NCBI RefSeq assembly: GCF_000001635.26
Contig: NC_000073.6
Span: 91,248,824-91,312,823, forward strand
From: Mus musculus
Lineage: Eukaryota; Chordata; Mammalia; Rodentia; Muridae
Length of the DNA: 64,000 bases
Reading direction: 5' to 3'
How positions within the stretch are numbered: position 1 is the stretch's first letter; each line of letters starts with the position of its first letter. Positions 13,140-23,895 of the stretch are shown piece by piece. A program made the position numbers and the translations under genes. Below the pieces are notes generated by a model, which made no database searches, was not told the origin of the DNA, and worked only from the letters and a program-made list of their open reading frames with translations.

Positions 13140-14109
13140 CCCGTAGAGCAAGTGGACTCGCTGACCCGGAAAGCATTAATCTTTTGGAGCCTAATACTGC
13201 ATCAGCTCTCTTTGCTGGATACTTTCCCCTCCTCCTTCCTCTACTAGCTCTTCTATGGGGGTGGGGAGGACAGTCCCTCCACTGCTGGGCGCTGTCCGCC
13301 TCTTCCCAGGAACTCAGCATCTGAGGACGTCCACGCTGAGGCAGCAGTAGTAACAGGGTCCTGTGTGTTCTCGGGGTCACGTCACTTGGGAATGGCCCAC
13401 CTGCTTAAGCCAGGGACTTCTTGGCGGCACCCGGAGCGCCACCAGGCTGGCGAACCGCGTGCACCGCTCTCTCCCTTACCCCGCCCCTCCCTCCCACTTC
13501 TCTGGGCCAGCGCTCCCCACGGTGACTCTGAATTGCAGCAGCAAGCCACTGGCTTCTTACCAAATTGGGAACTGCATTGTGGATTTTTCCCCCCCTTTCT
13601 TTCTTCTTTTTTAAAATTTCCTTCAGAGGGAATAATCTCAACCCCCTTCAGCTTGCTTGACGATCTAGAGTGACTGGGGCGAGTAGGCGGGCACATCCTT
13701 TTACATGCTAATATTGCCCCACCTCCTTTGAACCCTCCTCAAAAGCGCTCTGCTTCCTTTTATTTTGATTGATTTATTTATAATTATTTTTATTTTACCT
13801 CCTTCAATTTCCGTATAGTGGGGAACCCTTCTTCGCTCTCTGTCCCTTCCCCCACCCTTCGTTCTCTTGGGAAGACAGACCCCGAGACGCACTGTACTTG
13901 CCGGCAGCAGTGCTTGCACCTAGGCTCGGGGATGGCTGCACCAGGCGCAGGGGGCAGCGATTACAGCTGCCGCTCTGTCTAGGCTGTCTAGGCAGGCTGT
14001 CGCTCCGAGAACTGGGTGAGCACCAAGTTCGGTTCCCCCAGAGAGCTGCCACTGCCGCAGCCCAAAAGGAATGTCCCCTGTTCTTAAGGACCCTGACTGT
14101 TTTACACCA
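13140..14109 (+). promoter_or_regulatory. Dlg2: CpG-rich 5' region: probable Dlg2 alternative promoter and 5' UTR
   Basis: Counting by eye, about 35 CpG dinucleotides lie between 13140 and 14065, while the surrounding DNA is CpG-poor. A GC box CCCCGCCCC is at 13479-13487 and a CRE-like TCACGTCA at 13377-13384. An AT-rich TTTATAATTA patch near 13775 could serve as a TATA-like element. It ends directly at the MICHCK coding exon, so I infer that it holds the promoter and 5' untranslated sequence of this isoform. The transcription start cannot be placed from sequence alone. Several open frames overlap here on both strands, as expected of GC-rich non-coding DNA. Confidence 0.65.
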
Positions 14110-14172
14110 ATGATTTGCCACTGCAAAGTTGCTTGCACCAACAACACTTTGTCGTTGATGTTTGGATGCAAG
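14110..14172 (+). CDS. Dlg2: Alternative first coding exon of Dlg2 (PSD-93), alpha-type N-terminus
   Basis: The exon reads ATG to AAG, 21 codons, translating to MICHCKVACTN then NTLSLMFGCK. A consensus donor AAG|GTAGGA follows at 14173. From memory this is the N-terminus of a PSD-93 (Dlg2) splice form that continues into the shared KYRYQDED segment; a phase-0 junction after Lys fits, and PSD-95 (Dlg4) has the same arrangement after MDCLC. DLG2 is a membrane-associated guanylate kinase with three PDZ domains, an SH3 and a GK domain, and it anchors receptors and channels at postsynaptic sites. Cys3 and Cys5 correspond to the two palmitoylated cysteines of PSD-95, so this N-terminus should be membrane-targeting. 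The start is the Met that gives MICHC; an in-frame ATG lies 13 codons upstream at 14071 with no stop between. The next exon is not in this window. Confidence 0.85.
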
Positions 14173-17100
14173 GTAGGACAAGGGATTCATGTCTTATTTT
14201 AATGCATGCTGGCCTCCCTGGGGAGAGCAAACAATTTCTTTTGTTGTTTGTTTATGTGTCTGCCTGTTGGGAGACTGACAGATGCTGTGTGACTGCTCTG
14301 TCCACTCGCGGAGCCGGCTTGGATTTGGAGAGCTCAGTGATTTTTTTTCCAGTGCCCGGTGTTAGTTAGCATGATAGCTAGATGGTGACAGGACCCTGAA
14401 TGGAGCACACAGAAGCTACAAGCACTCTTGAAAAGAGGGCGCCTTAGATGTCTCGGTGCTTGGGATTTCTTCTTGCTTTTAGCTAGTGATTAGCTCCGGG
14501 CGCTGGTATGGATGCTCTGGAAAGCATCAGACTGACTCTCACCCCTGAAACAGGGCTGTGGGCTAATAAACCCGGGACCATAGAAGTTCTCCAGATCAAA
14601 CTGAGAGGCTTGGTTTCTAGTAGCTTTTCCAACGGTGAGGGAGGGGCTTATGTCTACTTTTGTCAGTAAGTCTAGAGATGTAAATATGTAGTCCTCATTT
14701 GTAGGATAGTCTTCGCTTTTACCAGTCCATTTGAAACCAACAAGCCAAATGTTTAACAAGAGATGGCCGGCACAGTTCTTCGTGAAGTTTGAAGCAAATG
14801 ACCACCCCATCCTGGAGTTGTGTAAGATTGTTCAGTGTTCGAAGTAACGAGGTTTAAAGGGTTTTGAAACAGGTTACCATCCAGGGCTGCCTGTTTGAAA
14901 AGATTTATTAGAGCTTTTTTGTTGGCTGTGGTGGATCTACCAGAACTTGCTGTTAGCGAGGTTATTGCCCAAAAGTGGTCTCAGTACCTGTTCTTTGCTC
15001 GCCGGGAATATGAGCTTTTACTTACAGTGACAACTTGGTGCGTTTATTCAGTTGTTTCTAGAAATCACTTCTTTTGGTTGCTTTGATGCTATCTAAAGGG
15101 AAGTGCATGTGGGAGTGGGGATACTTTATCCATAGTAAGTGAAAGTACACATCTTTAAGTGAACACAAACCACGTGATCTCTTCTATGCTGAAAGACACT
15201 ATTGGAGACTGAATGGGACGGTTGCTAAACACCTTAGTTGTTAAAGTTACTGAGACACTCCAGTTCATGGGTAATGCTCATAGGAGGCTTAATAGAAAAA
15301 GTGAGAGTTAAGTGCCTTACACTGGCTAGAAACTCTAGTCTTTTCTTGGACCTTCGTGTTTTCTTGTATAAAGTGAGAAATGTAGGTGAGGGAATTTCTG
15401 AGACTCCCCACTCCAATAAACCCGCAATCCAACATTCTCACATATCATCTTGTGTAAAAGTCTTTAAAAGAGAAATGAATGCTGTCTATTATTGTGACTT
15501 TTAATATATGTATATATATCAAGTTTATGATCAGCTTTAAGAAAGGTAACATTAATTGGTGTTGTGGATCTTTTTTCGAATAGCCTTAAATAAATCTTAG
15601 ATTATTGAAGGCTTTTGTGCTTATCTCTGGCATGATGCGTGAGAGATTAACATCCTGTAACTATTTTGTTCTTCCTCCACACAACTCACCACCCCTTTGT
15701 GTGCTCTAATATATTCTCTCTACTGACTGTACACAGACTCCCAGTGCATAGGATGCGCTGAGTACCATTTAAAATCCATTCTCATAAACTAATGAGGATT
15801 GCTTTTGCAATGCTGAATGCTTATTAACAAGGAAAGGTGAATTTCTTGTTGAGGGAAATTCAGCACAAGCTAAAATAATCAAATATGATGAGCTGTTGGT
15901 AGGAGGATTGTTGACTCTACATCCTAGTAGCCTAGGTCCTGTTTGAAGAAGTTTCTTTTATGCTGTTATGTTTTCACTGGTTTTTGAACCATATTGACAG
16001 AAATTGATTTAATTATTACCACCTTTTTAAGAACCTAGATAACTACATTAATTTAGCTTCTTTTGGTTCTTTTTCTTTCAGTGTTCTGGTATAACAAGTT
16101 CACATTGACAGTGATTCATGTCAACAGAATAAAACATCCAAATCAAGTAGACTTTAAAAATACATAATTCCATGAAAACAAACTATATTTTTAGAGAGTC
16201 TAACCTATTCTACATTGTCAATTAGTTGAATATGATAATTCTCAAAAGTTCTATATTATAGTATTATAATACTATGTCTCTACTATACTTCCCTAGTGGT
16301 TAATTATGGAAGGGCTAAATACAAAACGTACCACTAGGACTTTATAAACTTGCTTTCCTCAGTGAAGCTTTCAAACTCATCTAACAGGTATAATACAATA
16401 CATTGTGAAAAACTTCCTATTGAACAGTGGAATTTCAAAAGTAGATTTCACTGGTAATAGAAGTATCCCATCTCAAGTCTCAGTTTTCTCAGATAAAATA
16501 GCAACAGTGATAAGTACAGGATCACATATTCCTATATCATTAACAGAGAGGGAAGTTTAAATGAGGTGTACGCAGTCCTTAATATGTATGTGTTCATCAG
16601 GACCTGATACTTTTACTTGGCTTTGGTTTCACCAAGAGCAATGCTCAGACCTTCTTCTGAAAGAGGAAACACTCTCACTGTGTAGTCATTCTTTTCTGCC
16701 TTTATTGGCTAGGAGCTGTAACATTATGTTCTCTGGGTTACAGTACACTCGGCTAACTGTTCATAGGTGGGAAGTGCTTATGTATTGATAGAACATTCAC
16801 AAAATGAGGTATATGAAAATTAATAATCAGATATCATTATTTCATCTTATCATCAAATACTCAGCATGTAACAAATTCCAACTCGAGTCCTCTATGGTTT
16901 TAAAGTTAATTGACATAGCATATGGCTATCTTACTTATTATATTGATTTAAGGAAAATCCATAAGGGATATTTCAGTTGGATTTTTTAAGCAGTAGAAGA
17001 AAAATATTAAGTAATTTTGAAATAAAACTCATAGGAACATATGCTAATTAGGAGCTTCCAGAAGTGTGGGTTTATCTCATATTATCTAGGATGTGCAAAA

Positions 17101-17989
17101 ATAAGATTAAGATGTGTATTTACTTTCTTTCCTGGAAGATACTTAACATGGTAAAGCTAAAACTCTTCTTTGTTTAGACCAGATTGTCAGCTTAAAATTC
17201 ATATGCAAAGTAGTTTTTAATATCTTACTAACATGTAATAATTTGAAGGATGCTGACTAATCTGATCATCACATAGACACCCTTCTAAATGTTTTATTTT
17301 TCTCAACATTCTCCAGGTCCTCCTTTCTGCATTTTGGCTATTTTTTGGTTTAGTTACCTATAACTTATGACTGTATTAGGCCCTGTTTCAGCTACTGTAA
17401 TAGATGCTACCAATTAAAAATACAAGAATGACACTGTGAAAGGAATCTCTAGGCTCCCGAGAGACGCAATCTCAGTCCCTTTCCTAAATTCCTGAATACC
17501 CACAGTCATGCCTGTAGAGTCTCATGAGTAGAACTAGAATTGCCTTTGCCTACGTGTGTTTTCCATTAGACCGATCTGCTTTCCCAATCCATCGTTGACC
17601 CCATACAGTCGTGGTTATGGGAATGACTTCTGTGGAAATGAGGCTTTCTAGAAGGTCTATTTTTCTTGTTCATGTGTCATCAGAAAGTAGGCTTCCACTT
17701 CATTTTCAGTTGCTTTTCTATCTGCAAAGACCCAAATGATGAATGCAGTCCTGAGGACCAGCTTGTATGGCTTCCTTTCCTTTATCTTGTCTGTAGCTGT
17801 ATTGAGGAATGTTAAGTACCCTTGACCCTCTCCTTTCATTCCCTCTTTTCTCATCTTTACCATTTCAAAAGCAGAGTCACAGTAAACACAGAATATTTGA
17901 TCTCCTAACATTCTCCAATTATTCTTAAAATATCTGCTTCCTGTTTACTGTGCTTTATGAAGTTAAGAAAGATGTAATTGAAATATGAC
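14173..17989 (+). other. Dlg2: Start of Dlg2 intron, no other gene seen
   Basis: It begins with the donor GTAGGA. The first few hundred bases are moderately GC-rich, then typical AT-rich intron. No shared KYRYQDED-coding exon or other first exon was found from here to 64000, so I infer that the remaining window is intron on the + strand. Confidence 0.7.
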
Positions 17990-18480
17990 TCATGCTAAAA
18001 ATAGCTGACATATTTGAATGGACATCTTTTTAAATTTTTCCAAAGATGATATATTGAAAAGTCTTGAATGTAATTTCCCACTAGGAAAGTGCAGATCAAA
18101 GCTAGAGTAAAATATCACCTGATACCAGCTAGGACATTTACTATTAAAAAGACAAAACATTATAAATGTTGGTGAGAAAGTAGACAAAGGGGCTTCCTTG
18201 TACACATATATTAGTGATAGAAATGTAAATTTGTATAGACATTTTGGAAAATAATATGAAAATTCTTAATATATTAAAAACTAAACTATCATTTGACCTA
18301 GCAGTCTCTGTGACTCTCTCTCTGAATATATATGTATATATATATTTATATATATATGAATATATATATGAATATACATATATATTCCAAAAATAAAGTC
18401 AGAATCATTCAGAATACCCCAATTTTCATGTTCATTAGGCATTATTCACAAAAATAAATAAACTAAATGAAAAATGCATT
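17990..18480 (+). mobile_element. Ancient L1 ORF2 3' fragment
   Basis: It preserves the order of old mammalian L1 ORF2 end: GTGCAGATCAAAGC, ATATCACCTGATACCAGCTAGGA, AATGTTGGTGAG, TTCCTTGTACAC, GAAATGTAAATTTGTA, then CATGTTCATTAGGCATTATTCACA. It is highly diverged, with a TA-rich expansion at about 18325-18385. It is one of few LINE pieces in the same orientation as Dlg2. Confidence 0.7.
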
Positions 18481-18524
18481 TATGATATTTTAAAACTATC
18501 ATTTGAGTTTTAGTATCATTTTTT

Positions 18525-18700
18525 GTGGGTTTTTTTTTTTTTTTTTTGGTTTGGTTTTTAAGACTTAATTTTAGCATGCTTCCCAGGCAAAACTTGAAGT
18601 TGCTAGTACATACTTTCTTTGAACTTCTAATCCTTTTACCTCTGCCTCTAGAGTATGGGGTTTACAGGTGTGTGCCCCCCATACTAAACAAGTCCTTTTT
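18525..18700 (-). repeat. Old B1-related SINE
   Basis: A T-run (18530-18547) is followed by antisense B1-like sequence ending GAGTATGGGGTTTACAGGTGTGTGCC. It is strongly diverged from young B1 copies. A short (CA)n follows at about 18708-18727. Confidence 0.5.
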
Positions 18701-20170
18701 AAGTACTACACACATACACACACACAGAGCACTGCAAGAAGATGGATATTTAATACAAGGGTAGTAGTAACTGTTTCACAAAATATATTGTACATCATAA
18801 ATCTCTTTATTAAAAATTGACACTTCAAATTTTAGTACACCTCAGGTTTTCTCCAATCTGTTGTTATAACAACTCAAATCATTAAGTCATGACACTATGC
18901 CCTTAGACTAAACCATTTGCCTTTAACTATCTTGGGGGCTTTATAATCATTATTATTCCAGTTACCATAGTGATCAAGGAGGCACAGAAATAAGTCAGGG
19001 AAGGAAACAAAATACAGCAGGATGAAATTGGGGGTTGGGGGATGCAGGATGAAAATAAAGAAGTTGGCTAAAAATCCTAAACCTCCTGAGGATGCTCTTA
19101 AACCCATACAAGAGCAGAAGGGCATTTCAGAACTTTCCTGATGGACAGCTCCCCTGGCCATTTCTGCTACTTCCACACAGGACCTGTTCCAGCTCACTCT
19201 GTTACATAGAAGTGTCCTTGTTTACTCTTGCTTATTCATTTAAATCAAACCACCATTGTTTTTATATGATTGTCTCGGGTATTCAAAACTCCCATATCAC
19301 TTTGTCTATTTTTGTTATTGAAAGGATAGCTTTTCTCCAAGTATTTCTTGAATATTGACAAGTTCAGCTATTTTGGTGTATTCTTTGTTTTTTATATTAA
19401 TCTGTGTTAATTGAAAATAAGAAAAGTTGTATAGAACTTAGAATCCAAATAGTGTAGAGCTTAAACTTTTAGTAATTTTAGTGTGTCTTTCCAATCCTCA
19501 GTAGGGTTTGCTTTCACTGGCCCGTGTGTAGCTTATTTCTAAATGTGTGTGCGCAGCTGCCCTCCGAGGACCCAAGAGGAGGCATGAGGGCTACACGTAT
19601 AAACATGGACGATACTATGAGGTCAGCCTCTGTAAGAACCAGTCTCAGAAGGAAGTGCATGTATTATCCAGTAGGGTTTGAATTTGTATGTTTTAAACTG
19701 CCATTGGGCTTTGTTTCAGAAATACTTTAATATTTCTATTAGTTGGGTACCCTTATATTTATCTTTTTAGACCATCCATATATTTGCTACTAACAAAATT
19801 AAAAACATCCATCTCAGGGAATATGTCTTTTATTAGATTTGAAGTCATTTCTTTGACTATAATAAGGAAATAAGGTATGTTTAAGATGCTTTATGATAGC
19901 TATATGTAAAGGTGACTGTATGAATTTTTACTGCAACAAATATTTTATATTTAAATCTTTCTCCAGATTTAATATATCCTGCACATTTTTAAATTTACAA
20001 ATAAGAGACAATTTATTTATTCTCACAGAATTAAAACTTTGTTAGATTTTAACTTAATGTGAGCCTTCTGACTATATTGGTGTATCTCAATGTAAGAATA
20101 TGTAATATTGAAAAGACCCAAATATTTAACTTAAGTTTACAATATCCATGTAGCAGTTCATAATTGTTCC

Positions 20171-20223
<53 letters not shown>

Positions 20224-22989
20224 TCAGAAACACAGGGATGGTGCTGGATTCTACCACATTCTTCATATTCTAGGCACTGTTTCAAATGTCACCTTAATTA
20301 GTCTTTACAATAGTTACAGTCAGGGGACTATGCTGTAAACATTTTAAAACATACCCAGAAAGGGACACAGTTCCCAGATAGCAGAGCTACAGCTTGAATG
20401 TAATTACTTTATATCTAGAACTTGCCTTAATTTCCTGAATAGCTACAGTACTCTTTCAGAAGGCAAGTTCTTTTTTTTTTTTTTTTTTACAAGTACATAA
20501 AACTAGAAGTCAATTTCCCATCTTTCAGGGAACATGAGTGAATTTGAATTCAAGGCACACTCTCCAGAGGACTGAGTCCTACTGTTTAAGTAGCTAAAGC
20601 TATTTCTTTGGAGAGGAGTTTGATTCAGCAAACCATTTTTCATAGTACTCGTGCTCTCATTTTCCACATGAGGTTACTAAATCATGTAGACAGGAGGTGC
20701 CCTACTCAAGGTCATTCAGTGAGGCAAAGTCATAACTACAACCAGGTCTTCCTATTTCTAACTCAATGTTATACTTTCTATGTCATGACTACGGTGGCTA
20801 GAAGTTCTAGCCCTCAAGGTGAGGTAACAGGAAAAAGTGACACATTTCATCACGAAGAAGCAGGAGAAATGGCACCTAGCATCCTTCTGGCTGTTACAGG
20901 GTTATGTGAGATATCACAATGAAAACATTTAGCGCATTGCTATTTATGTGATAAATATCCAATACATTTATCTTCTATTTTATTAAAACCACTCTGCTTA
21001 CTTCTAGAAAATGTGCAGATTAACAACAAAACATTTCAGTTCAGTGCACTGGTATTTATGTCTATAAAACAGACATCTCTGAATTTACCATTAGATTATT
21101 AAACCGTTTTAATGCTACAGTACAGAGAATCTAGAAGTTTTGTAAATCACACCTCCAAACACCCTAGATTAAACCTGACCTAGAAAGGGAGAGAGGCAAA
21201 TGAGCTAAAAGCTGAAACAGGTGCTGAGAGTGTCACAACACAGTTTGGGCTGTGTCTCCAGTGATAAGAACACATGCTGATTCAAGGTCTTTTAAATATT
21301 TGGTGACTCATGTTAGATTTCTGAAGAAAGCCCAAAAGATTAAATAAATAACGATGGTAGATGATTACTCTGCCATCAAAATATACTTCCAGAGAAGGAA
21401 CTTTTAGTGAGAATTCAGGAACCTCAGAAAGCTGCTATTTCTTGGAGCCTTGGGCTTATTCTGACTCAGGGTTTTTAGGTAATGTTCTGAAGCCCTGTAG
21501 GTAAAATTATTCAATTCTTTCTGAAATAAATTAATCCTACTCTCCTATGAACTACTTCTAGCAACTAATAATTTCAGCTCACATTTCAATTATGCTATCC
21601 GGTTGTAAATTCTATTTCATCTGAGCTATAATTTGTTTTTGTTGTGTTAAATAATAACTAAAGGAAGCAGTAAAATGAGATGTGCATTTTTCATAAAAGT
21701 CAGTCAACAAGTATTTATAAAATAAATGAGTGTAATAATAAGTGCACAGTGAATAAAAGAGGAAAATAAAACACATTCTATTATCATCACTGTCTTCAAG
21801 AGTGTCCCTTTGATATTCTATTGTATGGTTATACTTTCTAGAGATCATGTGGTCTGAAGCACAGACTAACCGTCCTTCAAACCTGTTGTGGCAACCTGAC
21901 TGGTCTGTGAATTATCCAAATACTTAGTCAAATCCTACCTATGTTTCATGTATCTACCTGTTGCTTCTGGATGAAAGATTTGAGTTGGTAAACTGTATAA
22001 ATAATACATTTTACTTTCCCTAATGTTGGACCTTGGAAGAACAGAAAGGTACTCTTCTTGGCTGACTGCTTTTACTGTTGGTCTTTTCTTGCCTTTATAT
22101 TTGGAGTGAAACATTATCTCTTCTAGGGCTTAATCCCATGCTTTCAGATTGTAATTATTATCATAGTCACTCCTGGTTCTGAATTATTTGTTATACATTG
22201 TATGTGCTCATACATAAACACAGAGAGCAAGATAGCTGAATATATAGATTTAGATGGAATTCTGACTTATGATAGGCATCTGACATGACATATCTGGACA
22301 TAGCATCATCAATAATTTACTCTTGTGTGCAGAGAAGCTAATAGATTATAAATACATTATAATCTCCATACCATATGGAAATTGTTCCAATTATCTCTTA
22401 ACAACACAAATGTTTTTACTTTGTTATACATTGCAGATTAGCCACAAATCTTGGCATAGAAAAATGTAATTCAATCAAAGTGATAATATAGTTATTTCAT
22501 ATATATTAATGTTCTTGACAGACTTATAAACACATTGTGCATTGTAATGTTTAATATAAAATGATACTTTTTTCTGATAAAAATTTAAATAATTAAGACA
22601 AAGAATAAACATATTCAAAAATAACTTCTGGAAACTATAAACAACAAAATATTTTTGAAAAATATCAACATGCTTTTGCATGTAAAAATTAATATAAATA
22701 TTATTTTGAGGATACCTCCATTGCATTACTTTTATAACAGCTTTGCCCACGATTCTGATGTGGTTTAAAGTATCTCATTTGATAAGTAACAACACGAAAA
22801 TGAGTCAAAGTTTCTAAAATGTTGGTCTGTTTCATTGTCACTGACATAACACCTTGGGATTAATAATATTAAAGTCTTATATCTGAAATAATCAGTAATA
22901 TAATCCTGGCTAGTGATGTCACTTTAATGAGATCTCAAACAATATGACAGCCTTTAAATGTGCCAATTGACTTACTGGTTAAGAGAACC
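18701..22989. other. Intronic DNA with one CA repeat, no gene seen
   Basis: AT-rich intron. A pure (CA)n lies at 20171-20219 and a T-run at 20470-20489. Near 19540-19590 a short GCAGCTGCCCTCCGAGG patch may be a SINE remnant. No supported coding exon. Confidence 0.5.
20171..20219. repeat. (CA)n microsatellite
   Basis: About 24 uninterrupted AC units, likely length-polymorphic. Confidence 0.97.
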
Positions 22990-23895
22990 ACATACTTTTT
23001 CTTGTAGAGCCATATTATTTATTACTTCTCAAACACTGCCCCCCTTCTGATCCCTCCTCATAGAGTCTCTGCTCCATCCTCCTCCCCTTCACCTCTGAGA
23101 GAATGGACCTCTCTCCTTAGGGTCCTCCCACACTGATGCATCCATTATCTGCAGAATTAGGCAAATCTTCTCCCACTGAGGCAAGACAAGGCAACCCTCT
23201 GATACAAATGTACCAGAGGCCTGGGTCCAGCCCTTGTATTCTCTTTGGTTGTTGGCTCAGTCTCAGAGATCCCAAGGGTCTAGGTTAGTTTACACTGTTG
23301 ATCTTCCTGTTGGGGTTCCTATCCCTTTTAGGTCCTTCAATCCTTCCTCCAACTCTTCCATAAGAGTCTCTGAACTCCATCCAAGGTTTGGCTGTGGAAA
23401 TCTGCATCTATTTCAATCAGCTGCTGAGTAGAGCCTCTCAGAGGACAGTTTTGCTTGGTTCCTGTCTGTAAGCCTAAGTGAGTATTATTAATAGTGTCAG
23501 GGATTAGTGCTTGCCCATGAGATGGGTCTCAAGTTAGGCTGGTTGTTGGTTGGTCATTCCATCAATCTCTGTTTTATGTTTGCCTCTACATTTCTTTCAG
23601 GCAAACTTTAGATTAAGTTTTGTGGGTAGCTTAGTGTCCCTATTGCTCCACTGGGAGTATTGCTTGGCTACAAGAAGTGGCCTCTTTATGTTCCATGTCC
23701 CCACTGTTAGGCATCTTGGCTAAGATCACCTACATTAACTCCTGTGAGCCTCCCCCATCCAAGGTCTCTGGGACTTCCTAGAGATTTCCCCCACCCCACC
23801 CCTGCCACCACAGCAGCTGCATATTTCCATTCTTTCTCCTGGCTTTCTGGGCCTCTCTCCTGTCTCTTTCCACACCTGGGTCCATATCTTTAATT
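22990..23895 (-). mobile_element. Lx-type L1 3' UTR and tail
   Basis: It contains Lx markers in antisense order: CTCTGAGAGAATGGACC, AATCTTCTCCCACTGAGGC, GGCCTGGGTCCAGCCC, TCAAGTTAGGCTGG and TGTCCCTATTGCTCC. No intact ORF remains. Homologous pieces lie at 4530-5110 and 61432-61690. Confidence 0.75.

Noticed and set aside
14016..14036. REST/NRSF-like site near GAGCACCAAGTTCGG
   Set aside because: Only a partial half-site resemblance; too weak to call without a matrix score.
12970..14190. Several 70-136 codon frames on both strands around the Dlg2 exon
   Set aside because: They overlap each other on opposite strands in GC-rich 5' sequence with few stop codons. None matches a known protein, and the real coding exon is in another frame.
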